Source: Bacillota bacterium
GTDB taxonomy: Bacteria; Bacillota_C; Negativicutes; Sporomusales; Sporomusaceae
Length of the DNA: 8,188 bases
Assembly: GCA_023441125.1 (NCBI GenBank)
Contig: JAEZQV010000351.1
Span: forward strand, 1-8,188
Reading direction: 5' to 3'
In this document: one piece after another, positions 1 through 6,322 of the stretch
How positions within the stretch are numbered: the first letter of the stretch is position 1
Layout: each line of letters begins with the position of its first letter
Translations under genes and position numbers: made by a program
The notes under the pieces: model-generated
Databases searched by the model: none
Told to the model about the DNA's origin: nothing
Seen by the model: only the letters and a program-made list of their open reading frames with translations

Positions 1-419
1 GCCTGGACTTCCTGATCGAAATGATCGGTAAGCCGTCTATTTTCCCGCAATAAACCCTGGTGTTCGGCCACTTTCTCGACAATAATGGATAACTCCTGGA
101 TGTTTATGGGCTTTAGTATGTAGTCAAAGGCTCCCATCCGTAACGCTTCGATCGCCGACTCCATGGAGCCATGGCCGGTAAACAGCACGATATCGGTGTA
201 GGCGCCGCAGGGCAAATCTTTAATATGTTTCAGTAACTCAATACCGGTCATGGATGGCATTTTAATGTCAGTCAGAATCATGGGGAAGCTGCCCTCCAGG
301 AAAACGGTGAGTGCTTCCTTGCCGTCACGGCATTCGGTTACCTGATGCCCCTGTCTGCGCAGGAATTTGCTTACAGGCGTGCGGCTGCCTATGTCGTCAT
401 CTACTAATAAAATATTCAA
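1..419 (-). CDS. Response regulator, receiver domain (partial, probably sigma54-activator type)
   Basis: Reading leftwards from a TTG at 417-419 gives about 139 codons, open at the window edge, so the protein is truncated at its C-terminus. The visible part is a complete CheY-like receiver: it begins NILLVDDD (acidic pocket at residues 7-9), carries the phospho-acceptor D51 in TDIKMP, T81 in FTGHGS and K103 in ILKP. A charged helical linker (VEKVAEHQGLLRENRRL) follows, of the type that joins receivers to AAA+ sigma54-activator domains in NtrC/AtoC/DctD proteins; that output domain is inferred, not seen. The start overlaps the stop of the upstream kinase gene (TTGA), so the two are translationally coupled and almost surely cognate. 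The regulator would be phosphorylated in the cytoplasm by that kinase. The TTG start is chosen because the nearest upstream ATG (424-426) is in another frame and meets a stop after nine codons. Confidence 0.93.
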   Translation of the reverse strand, partial: MNILLVDDDIGSRTPVSKFLRRQGHQVTECRDGKEALTVFLEGSFPMILTDIKMPSMTGIELLKHIKDLPCGAYTDIVLFTGHGSMESAIEALRMGAFDYILKPINIQELSIIVEKVAEHQGLLRENRRLTDHFDQEVQ

Positions 420-3400
420 CTGGCATGATCCTCCTTAACGCTGTCTGCCTCAATTAATGGAAATTCAATCCGGAAGGTGGCGCCGCCGGAATTATTGTTG
501 ATGGCTTTAATTTGGCCGCCATGCGAGGTAATCACTGATTTGACAATCGCCAGCCCCAGTCCCATCCCGGTGCTTTTGGTAGTGAAAAACGGGGTAAACA
601 TCCGCTGCTTGATAACCTCCGGTATACCCGGGCCGTTATCGGAGATTATTACGATAATTTTGTCTTCCAGCCGGGTTTCGATGGTTATCTCTTTCTGTGG
701 CTGCTGAAAATTGGCCAGGGCTTCCTGGGCATTGTTAATCAGGTTGAGCAATACATGCTCCATATGGGCGAGGGAGCCGCACAGCTCCAGCGGGTCATCC
801 AGCATAACCAGCGTCAGGGTAATATTGGCGGCAGCCAGCTGCGGTGTAAGCATATGGGTGGCGTTGGCGATGGCTTTGGTAAGGCTGAATAGCTGATGAT
901 TGGTTTGCTGATTGGTGCGGATCAGGTCGCGGATATATTTAATGATATTGGCTATCCTGGCCGACTGTTCGGAAATGGTTTGGACATCGTCCAGAAATTC
1001 TTCCCAGTGGTAGGTCTGTCCTTCTTTGGCCCATATGAGAATGCTGTCGGCCGTTACTTTAATAGAGTTTAACGGCTGATTGATTTCGTGAGCAATGCCG
1101 GCCGCCATATTGCCCAGGAAAGCCAGTTTTTCCGTTTTGCTGATACGGTTGCGGGCGGCTAACAGTTCATTTTCGGCCTGCTTCCGGTCGGATATATCCC
1201 GGGCGATGCACAGGCCGACAAGTTCACCGTTGAGGGCAAACAGATGGGCGTTGACTTCGGCGGGAACAGTCTGACCGGCTTTGCTTTCCAGTTCCAGTTC
1301 AAAAATGGTTTGCCGCGACGATACCAGTTTTTCCATCCGGCCGGCGGTGGTCGCTTTGCTTTGTTTGGACATGGTCTCCAGCATGGAAAGCGCCAGCAGT
1401 TCTTCGCGGGTATAGCCCAGCCGCCGGCAAGCGATATCATTTACTTCGATGAGTTTTCCCGGCAGCCCCTGCGGGGTAATTTTCCAGACGAAGATGGCAT
1501 CCTGCACACTGTCAAATAATTGCCGGTACCGTTTTTCCACAGCCCTTCTGACAAAAATCTCCTGGGCCAGGGTGGCATTGGCGTTGGCTAGCTGGCGGGA
1601 CTGTTCTTCAACACTCTTTTCCAGACGTTTGTAAGAGTGCTTTAATACCCTGTCGGTGAGCTTTTTGTCATGAACGTCCAGGCAGCAGCCGATAAAGCCG
1701 GCAAAGGTGTTGTCCGGATGATACATGGGAATGCCAATGGCCTGAACCCAGCGATACTCGCCGTTGGCGCCAAGCATGCGGTATTCGTAGTTGAATCTTT
1801 CCTGCCAGCCGCGGGCTTTCTCCAGCGCATACCGGACGAGCTGCCGGTCTTTGGGGTGGACAAACGCCATGCAGTCGATCACCATGCCGCTGCGCCATAC
1901 TTTGCCGGTATATTCCTGCCATTGTTTGTTGACAAAGACACAGTTGCCTTCCCGGTCATCCATCCACAGCAGGATGGGGATGTGGTTAGCCAGATAGCGA
2001 AAGCGCTCCTCGCTTTCCCGCAAGGCTAGCTCAGCTTGTTTGCGTTCGGAAATGTCTCTGGCAATCGCAATGATTTTGGGCGAGTCCCAAAGCTTGCACA
2101 AATGGGAATTAATTTCTACCGGAATGCGGGTGCCGTCTTTGGCAATATGGATAACTTCCTCCAGCGCATGGCCGGATTGCAGCAGCTGTTGCCAGCTCTG
2201 ATCAGCCATGGCCGCGTCCGGCCATGCGGTGATATCCTGAATATACAGCCGCAGCAGTTCGGCCCGCGTGTAGCCCAGCCGTTTGCAGGCATTGTCGTTT
2301 ACCTCTAAAAATGTTACATCTTTAGCTCTTGAGAAAGGCAAAACAAAAATGGCATCATTGCTGCTGTTAAACAGCGACTGATATCTCTCCATGCTCAGCC
2401 GGTAGTTGTTTTCAATCTGACGGCGGACAGTGACATCGCGGATGATGGTCACCACTTCCGTAGCGTTAATGGGCGAAAGCCGGATTTCCAGTACGCTCTG
2501 AGCGGTATCCTGATATTCGCAGGAACGGGCGACCTGAGATTGCAATGTATCCTGAATTTCCTGCAGTATTTTCCCGGCCAGCTCCTGGTCAAACAGCGTG
2601 CTGCTGCTTGGGCCGGCACCGGGGGCTGCTGCGGTGCCGGCAGGCAGTTTGCTGCCGGCAAGGTCTTCCCGCACAATACCGTCTTTATCAACAACCATAA
2701 CCGTGTCGGGGATAGCAGCGATGATGCCCCGCAGCCGGGCTTCCCTTTTGGCCAGATCATGTTCCGCCTGCTTCCGGTCGGTAATATCAATCATGGTGCC
2801 GATGATTGCCGGTTCGCCGTCCAGTTCAATGAAACTGCCATGCACTTCCACATGCCGGATAGCGCCGGCGTAGCATAACCGGACTTCATATTTCACCTGT
2901 TCCTGTTGGCGGGATAGCCTTTTCGCAATATTCGCCCGTACCAGTTCGCGGTCATCCGGGTGGATGTAGTCGTAGATATTTTCAATCGTGTTCACCTTGG
3001 CAGACGCAGGACCGGTAATGGCGGAGACGCCGTGATTTACGTAAGTTAACTTTGTTCCCTGGACGGTATAGATACTGGCCAGGGAATTCTCTATAATCAG
3101 GCGGTAGTTGGCTTCGGCCTGGCGGAGCAGGTTGCTCATGGTGCGATTATGCTGGCAGTGACCGATCAGCCAGTTCAGCAGGATTGTGCCGGTTACGTTG
3201 CCTAAGGTGACGGGAATGAAATAACTGAATAATGCCTCCGGACTGCTGAAAACATGGAAGGTTGCACCGCCATTGTAGGAATGGGCCAATATATATAAGT
3301 TCAGGGAAAAAAGGCAATTGACCAGTGTCACCATGCCCAGACGCCAGCTCGGCCGGTAATCATTGAAGATATTGCGCATTAAGGCGACGATGGGACCCCA

Positions 3401-3748
3401 GCAGGGCGTGCCTGCCGCCCAGGGCACCCAGTCGGTTCCGCCGATGGCCAGCAGGGTGACACTGACCAGCAGACCAACCAGCGCGGCCTCCGAGAGGCCC
3501 ACATATACAGCCGTCAGGATTACGGGCAGCATGCTCAGATTGGCAGTGAAACTTTGGGTCACGAACACAGGGATGACGGAAACCAGGGCCAGAAGTGAGA
3601 ACAGTGCAAACCCCGGCAAATTGGATTCATATTTATGGCGGCACACTGCTGCCGGGAAATGCTTCAGAAACAGGAGAGTTACCATGCCCATGGCTCCAAA
3701 GTTTTCCAGCAGGTGTACCGCGGTAATCGTTAAATCGCTTAGATTCAC
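416..3748 (-). CDS. Multi-PAS membrane sensor histidine kinase
   Basis: Hybrid of a membrane sensor and a cytoplasmic kinase, 1110 residues from a GTG start. Six hydrophobic segments (about 12-29, 46-64, 71-86, 88-104, 137-155, 176-196) resemble the LytS/YhcK 5TM receptor module. Five PAS domains follow (about 213-325, 336-445, 454-572, 579-697, 740-857), several ending in the typical DI[ST][DE]RKQAE linker, with a helical, probably coiled-coil stretch at 698-738. The kinase core has the H-box GIAHEINQPLN with phospho-acceptor H887, N-box asparagines N1002/N1005/N1006, G1 DNGPG (1037-1041), F-box FTPFF (1051-1055) and G2 GMGLG (1061-1065), so it should be active. The H-box is of the HPK4 type, whose members usually pair with NtrC-family regulators. 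The response regulator gene overlaps its 3' end. GTG at 3748 is preferred to the in-frame TTG at 3763 because GAGGTG lies 7 bases before it, whereas the TTG has no such site. PAS2 is divergent, with a Pro/Ala/Gly-rich insert. The ligand is unknown. Confidence 0.95.
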   Translation of the reverse strand: MNLSDLTITAVHLLENFGAMGMVTLLFLKHFPAAVCRHKYESNLPGFALFSLLALVSVIPVFVTQSFTANLSMLPVILTAVYVGLSEAALVGLLVSVTLLAIGGTDWVPWAAGTPCWGPIVALMRNIFNDYRPSWRLGMVTLVNCLFSLNLYILAHSYNGGATFHVFSSPEALFSYFIPVTLGNVTGTILLNWLIGHCQHNRTMSNLLRQAEANYRLIIENSLASIYTVQGTKLTYVNHGVSAITGPASAKVNTIENIYDYIHPDDRELVRANIAKRLSRQQEQVKYEVRLCYAGAIRHVEVHGSFIELDGEPAIIGTMIDITDRKQAEHDLAKREARLRGIIAAIPDTVMVVDKDGIVREDLAGSKLPAGTAAAPGAGPSSSTLFDQELAGKILQEIQDTLQSQVARSCEYQDTAQSVLEIRLSPINATEVVTIIRDVTVRRQIENNYRLSMERYQSLFNSSNDAIFVLPFSRAKDVTFLEVNDNACKRLGYTRAELLRLYIQDITAWPDAAMADQSWQQLLQSGHALEEVIHIAKDGTRIPVEINSHLCKLWDSPKIIAIARDISERKQAELALRESEERFRYLANHIPILLWMDDREGNCVFVNKQWQEYTGKVWRSGMVIDCMAFVHPKDRQLVRYALEKARGWQERFNYEYRMLGANGEYRWVQAIGIPMYHPDNTFAGFIGCCLDVHDKKLTDRVLKHSYKRLEKSVEEQSRQLANANATLAQEIFVRRAVEKRYRQLFDSVQDAIFVWKITPQGLPGKLIEVNDIACRRLGYTREELLALSMLETMSKQSKATTAGRMEKLVSSRQTIFELELESKAGQTVPAEVNAHLFALNGELVGLCIARDISDRKQAENELLAARNRISKTEKLAFLGNMAAGIAHEINQPLNSIKVTADSILIWAKEGQTYHWEEFLDDVQTISEQSARIANIIKYIRDLIRTNQQTNHQLFSLTKAIANATHMLTPQLAAANITLTLVMLDDPLELCGSLAHMEHVLLNLINNAQEALANFQQPQKEITIETRLEDKIIVIISDNGPGIPEVIKQRMFTPFFTTKSTGMGLGLAIVKSVITSHGGQIKAINNNSGGATFRIEFPLIEADSVKEDHAS
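430..436 (-). promoter_or_regulatory. Ribosome binding site of the response regulator
   Basis: On the minus strand AAGGAGG lies inside the last codons of the kinase gene, 10 bases before the TTG start of the response regulator. It supports the unusual TTG start and translational coupling. Confidence 0.75.
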
Positions 3749-3755
3749 GCCTAAA

Positions 3756-3761
3756 CACCTC
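3756..3761 (-). promoter_or_regulatory. Ribosome binding site of the kinase, deciding a GTG start
   Basis: GAGGTG on the minus strand sits 7 bases before GTG 3746-3748. It overlaps the longer in-frame alternative start TTG (3761-3763), which has no purine-rich site upstream. Confidence 0.6.
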
Positions 3762-3865
3762 AATATGTTATTCGCTGTTAAGGAGCATTAATCCTTGAAA
3801 TAATTGTTAGATACCGTCATATTTGCTGCGCGATGCAGCTCTACCGGCCGATGTCGGAACCTGCC

Positions 3866-3893
3866 AAAAAAAGAATAAAAAAATTCAGAATTT
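3866..3893. promoter_or_regulatory. Phased A-tracts and AT-rich palindrome upstream of the sensor promoter
   Basis: Two runs of seven A (3866-3872 and 3877-3883) start 11 bases apart, about one helical turn, and merge into the perfect dyad AAATTC-A-GAATTT (3881-3893). This lies just upstream of the -35 hexamer at 3907. By composition and position it could be an UP element, a bent region, or an operator for a small dimeric regulator. No specific protein can be assigned. Confidence 0.4.
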
Positions 3894-3906
3894 ATCCTGG
3901 ATATAA

Positions 3907-3935
3907 TTGACTTGCCCCAAGGGTTGCTATAAGAT
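3907..3935 (+). promoter_or_regulatory. Probable sigma-A promoter of the hydrogenase-type chemosensor gene
   Basis: A -35-like TTGACT (3907-3912) is followed by overlapping -10 choices: TAAGAT (3930-3935, spacer 17) or TATAAG (3928-3933, spacer 15), the latter with an extended TG at 3925-3926. Transcription would begin near 3940, giving a leader of about 55 bases that contains the tandem repeats. The same stretch also resembles a sigma54 promoter with one poor key base, described as a separate finding. Confidence 0.55.
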
Positions 3936-3938
3936 AGG

Positions 3939-3980
3939 ATTAGTGATAATTTTAACAAAATTAGTGATAAATTTAACAAA
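3939..3980. repeat. Tandem 21-base direct repeat, Rex-like operators
   Basis: Two adjacent 21-base copies (3939-3959 and 3960-3980) differ at one position only. Within each is an imperfect 18-base dyad, TAGTGATAATTTTAACAA in copy 1 (3941-3958) and the matching 3962-3979 in copy 2. The right half is a perfect TTAACAA and the left half is close to TTGTGA, so each resembles the Firmicute Rex operator (TTGTTAA/TTGTGAA, N4, TTAACAA/TTCACAA). Centre spacing of 21 bases places both sites on the same face of the helix. Their position across the predicted start of transcription suits repression. The repeat is seen directly; the Rex assignment is inference. Confidence 0.6.
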
Positions 3981-3985
3981 GTCGC

Positions 3986-3990
3986 AGGTG
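3986..3990 (+). promoter_or_regulatory. Ribosome binding site of the chemosensor gene
   Basis: AGGTG lies 4 bases before a first ATG (3995) and 7 bases before a second, adjacent ATG (3998). The longer spacing favours the second ATG. Confidence 0.6.
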
Positions 3991-3997
3991 ATTAATG

Positions 3998-5911
3998 ATG
4001 AGCAAGGATGTTCTGTTAACCCGGGAAGAACTATGTGCCGGCTGTAACAAGTGTATAGCCAAATGTCCGACCAAAGCCAACATAGCTTATGATCTCAACG
4101 GCCAAAACAAGGTCAGGGTTGACCAAACGCGCTGTATTCACTGTGGTGAGTGCCTGGAAGTCTGCGATCATAAGGCCAGGGATTTCGCCGACGATACTGA
4201 GCAGTTTTTTGCCGATCTTAAGCAAGGTGTCAAAATATCGGTGCTGGCCGCACCTGCCATCCGGTTTAATTTTAACAATTATAAACGGCTGTTCGGCTAC
4301 CTGAAATCATTGGGCGTCAAGCTTATCTATGATGTCTCGTTCGGAGCCGACATTACCACCTGGGCGTATTTGAAAGCCATTAAAGAACAGCAGCTGAATT
4401 CAGTGATTGCGCAGCCCTGTCCGGCCATTGTCAACTATGCTCAGAAATTCCGCCCGGAGCTCATAAAAAAATTGGCACCCATCCATAGTCCCATGCTGTG
4501 CACGGCTGTTTATCTGCGAAAATATGAGAACGTGCAGGACAAACTGGCTTTCTTGTCACCCTGTATCGGTAAAATTGATGAAATTAATGAAAAGGATACC
4601 GCCGGCTTGGTGCAATATAATGTAACCTATGCCAAACTGGCGGAATATCTGGAACAAAACGGCGTTACTCTGGCCGGTTATCAGGAAGCCGATTTTGATG
4701 ATGACGGCTGTGGTCTGGGATTGGCCTTCAGCCGGCCGGGCGGGCTTAGGGAAAATGTGGAGTTTCATACGCAGGATGCCTGGATCCGGCAGATCGAAGG
4801 TCCCGGACATGTATACCATTATCTGGATGATTATGCCAAACGGGTCCGGGACGGCAAACCCGTTCCGCTGCTGGTGGATGTGCTGAATTGTTTGTGCGGC
4901 TGCAATATTGGGACAGGTACCCAGAAAGCGATTGCAATTGATGATATTGATTGCCGGATGAATGCTTTGAAACAGGATAAAATCAAAGAGCAAACCAAGC
5001 ATAAAGTATTTAAGAAGACCTATGCCTTGTTTGACCGCTTTGATAAAGAATTGAACCTGGCCGACTTTGTCCGGCGGTATGAAGATAAGTCGGTGACCCG
5101 GAATACCGTTTCGGCCACTGACCTGGAAACGGTTTTCCACAACCTGCACAAGACCACCGAGACTTCGCGCCAGGTGAACTGTTATGCCTGCGGCTTTGGC
5201 AACTGTAGGGAGTTTGCCACTGCTGTGGCGCAAGGCATCAATCATGTGGAAAACTGTATTGACTATAACCGCAAAGAAGTAGAAGCCGAGAAGGAAATAC
5301 TGGCCAAAACCAATACAGAAGTCCAGGGGATGCTGACCCAGGTCAAAACACTGGCCGACGAACGCGAGCAAACAGCCCGGATGCTGCATGACCGGGTAAA
5401 AGATATCACCGACGCCATCAATGAAGTCTCGTACGGCAGCGGTGACAATGCCAAAAGCATCGAGAAAATCAGTGAGGAAGTGCACTATATCCTCAAGACT
5501 GCCATTGAGCTCCGCGAGAGTGTGCGGGAGGTCGAAGCCAAGCTAAGAGACTTCTCCCATGCCTCGGACGAAATCGTGGGGATCGCCGGCCAGACCAATC
5601 TGCTGTCTTTAAATGCCACTATTGAGGCGGCCCGCGCCGGCGAACTGGGCAAAGGCTTTGCCGTGGTGGCCAACGAAGTCCGAATTCTGGCCGACAGATC
5701 CAAAACGGCAGTCACTTCCACCAAGAACAGTGAAGCGGAGATTAGAAACCAGATAACTAAGATTATTACTATCTCCGATGACCTGGAGAGGAAGATGGAT
5801 ACCGTTAACAGTGAAATTACCAATATTTCAGCGACCGTTCAGGAGGTAACCGCCAAATGCCAGGAAATTGCCGCAACGGCGGCTATGCTGGAACAGCGGC
5901 AGCTGCAATGA
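3998..5911 (+). CDS. [FeFe]-hydrogenase-like sensor fused to a chemoreceptor signalling domain
   Basis: Soluble 637-residue fusion with no membrane segment or signal peptide. Order: a 2[4Fe-4S] ferredoxin module (C13/C16/C19/C23 and C46/C49/C52/C56); an H-cluster domain (about 78-315) with L1-like QPCPAIV (C141), L2-like SPCIGKIDE (C189, K192, E195) and L3-like NCLCGC (C298, C302); a four-cysteine Fe-S module CYACGFGNC plus a distal Cys (C395/C398/C403/C420); a helical region; then an MCP signalling hairpin (about 519-570, [20 protein letters not shown], then [13 protein letters not shown]) and a C-terminal helix. All four protein ligands of the H-cluster are present, but the cysteine that relays protons in catalytic enzymes is P140. 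Such substitutions are known in putative sensory [FeFe]-hydrogenases (groups C and D). It probably passes an H2 or redox signal to CheA/CheW in the cytoplasm. It is divergent from the kinase operon. The alternative start ATG 3995 adds one residue. Maturation genes are not in the window, so an assembled H-cluster is not proven. Confidence 0.92.
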   Translation: MSKDVLLTREELCAGCNKCIAKCPTKANIAYDLNGQNKVRVDQTRCIHCGECLEVCDHKARDFADDTEQFFADLKQGVKISVLAAPAIRFNFNNYKRLFGYLKSLGVKLIYDVSFGADITTWAYLKAIKEQQLNSVIAQPCPAIVNYAQKFRPELIKKLAPIHSPMLCTAVYLRKYENVQDKLAFLSPCIGKIDEINEKDTAGLVQYNVTYAKLAEYLEQNGVTLAGYQEADFDDDGCGLGLAFSRPGGLRENVEFHTQDAWIRQIEGPGHVYHYLDDYAKRVRDGKPVPLLVDVLNCLCGCNIGTGTQKAIAIDDIDCRMNALKQDKIKEQTKHKVFKKTYALFDRFDKELNLADFVRRYEDKSVTRNTVSATDLETVFHNLHKTTETSRQVNCYACGFGNCREFATAVAQGINHVENCIDYNRKEVEAEKEILAKTNTEVQGMLTQVKTLADEREQTARMLHDRVKDITDAINEVSYGSGDNAKSIEKISEEVHYILKTAIELRESVREVEAKLRDFSHASDEIVGIAGQTNLLSLNATIEAARAGELGKGFAVVANEVRILADRSKTAVTSTKNSEAEIRNQITKIITISDDLERKMDTVNSEITNISATVQEVTAKCQEIAATAAMLEQRQLQ

Positions 5912-5914
5912 GTG

Positions 5915-5945
5915 AGGCCGGAACCCGGGATACGGGTTCCGGCCT
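5915..5945 (+). terminator. Terminator hairpin after the chemosensor gene
   Basis: A perfect 13-base stem (5915-5927 with 5933-5945) closed by a 5-base loop begins four bases after the stop codon. The T-rich tail is weak (TTGGCTTTT), so termination may be less than complete. The stem could also serve a transcript arriving from the right. Confidence 0.7.
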
Positions 5946-5972
5946 TGGCTTTTGCCCGGAAGGAAGACTCTG

Positions 5973-5997
5973 GCGGCTGCATTGTCATTGCAGCCGC
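5973..5997. terminator. GC-rich hairpin between the chemosensor and the microprotein gene
   Basis: Arms GCGGCTGCA (5973-5981) and TGCAGCCGC (5989-5997) pair perfectly around a 7-base loop. There is no T-run on the minus-strand side and only TTATTATAA on the plus side. It lies 33 bases beyond the stop of the minus-strand microprotein gene and may be its 3' end structure; the role is uncertain. Confidence 0.4.
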
Positions 5998-6029
5998 TTA
6001 TTATAAGTAACTGCTAACCTAAGTAATGC

Positions 6030-6134
6030 TTAACAAGCGGAAACATCGTTGTCAAAGCCACAAAACAGAAGCAGAATAATGATGATTATTACAACTACTA
6101 TCCAGCTGTTGCCGGCACCGCAGCCACGGCCCAT
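6030..6134 (-). CDS. 34-residue single-span membrane microprotein
   Basis: A short gene with an excellent ribosome binding site encodes 34 residues: a Gly/Cys-rich head (MGRGCGAGNSW), one strongly hydrophobic helix (residues 12-24, only Ile, Val, Leu and Phe), and a short acidic tail (CGFDNDVSAC). The layout, Gly-rich head followed by an aliphatic span, recalls the tiny YjcZ-type proteins of spore-forming Firmicutes, but the sequence match is by pattern only. It probably sits in the cytoplasmic or forespore membrane. Three cysteines (5, 25, 34) are notable for so small a protein. It stands alone on the minus strand between two plus-strand genes and is flanked by hairpins on both sides. The function is unknown. 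Confidence 0.75.
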   Translation of the reverse strand: MGRGCGAGNSWIVVVIIIIILLLFCGFDNDVSAC

Positions 6135-6141
6135 GTAAATC

Positions 6142-6147
6142 CCTCCT
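6142..6147 (-). promoter_or_regulatory. Ribosome binding site of the microprotein gene
   Basis: AGGAGG within AAAGGAGGG on the minus strand, 7 bases before ATG 6132-6134. This near-perfect site is the main reason to accept so short a gene. Confidence 0.8.
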
Positions 6148-6155
6148 TTGACGTT

Positions 6156-6196
6156 GCCGCCTAGCGGCGGCGATCTGCTGCCATTGTATGCAGCAG
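6156..6196. other. Two small adjacent hairpins in the microprotein/permease intergenic region
   Basis: GCCGCC (6156-6161) pairs with GGCGGC (6166-6171) over a 4-base loop, and CTGCTGC (6175-6181) pairs with GCAGCAG (6190-6196) over an 8-base loop. A run of five T (6202-6206) follows the second on the plus strand, making a weak plus-strand terminator possible. On the minus strand both would lie in or ahead of the microprotein leader. From 6207 to the permease ribosome binding site at 6312 I see only a short direct repeat AAGTATCT (6270-6277 and 6289-6296) and no convincing promoter or riboswitch. Confidence 0.35.
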
Positions 6197-6311
6197 GAGC
6201 ATTTTTGGTTAATGGGTTAGCCGGCAGCCCTAAATTTAGTTATCCCTGGCAAGCGGCAAAACGGGAGGAAAGTATCTGGCAGATGCGGAAGTATCTAGTA
6301 TTATGGAAAAT

Positions 6312-6316
6312 GGAGG
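6312..6316 (+). promoter_or_regulatory. Ribosome binding site of the permease gene
   Basis: GGAGG lies 6 bases before ATG 6323-6325 and supports that start. Confidence 0.75.
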
Positions 6317-6322
6317 AATAGA

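Noticed and set aside
424..426. ATG as the response regulator start
   Set aside because: It is in a different frame from the receiver domain and stops after nine codons.
3761..3763. TTG at 3763 as the kinase start
   Set aside because: It lacks a ribosome binding site, and it overlaps the GAGGTG that is ideally placed for the GTG at 3748.
3788..3979. A short minus-strand open frame in the divergent intergenic region
   Set aside because: Its start falls in the tandem repeats, it has no ribosome binding site, and its predicted product is low-complexity Leu/Ser/Ile translated from AT-rich control DNA.
4556..5485. A long minus-strand open frame (about 309 codons) opposite the chemosensor gene
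   Set aside because: It lies fully antisense to a gene with clear domains and cysteine motifs, has no recognisable domain, and its composition is what the opposite strand of that gene would give.
3998..5911. A catalytic, H2-producing [FeFe]-hydrogenase
   Set aside because: The proton-relay Cys is missing, the L3 motif is altered, and the C-terminal half is a chemotaxis signalling domain; a sensory role is more likely.
6276..6304. CTGGCA-N17-TATTAT as a promoter for the permease
   Set aside because: The hexamers are passable, but transcription would start on top of the ribosome binding site (6312-6316), leaving almost no leader.
6197..6311. A purine or other riboswitch ahead of the permease
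   Set aside because: The conserved purine-riboswitch loop and junction sequences were looked for and not seen, and the available pairing is weak.
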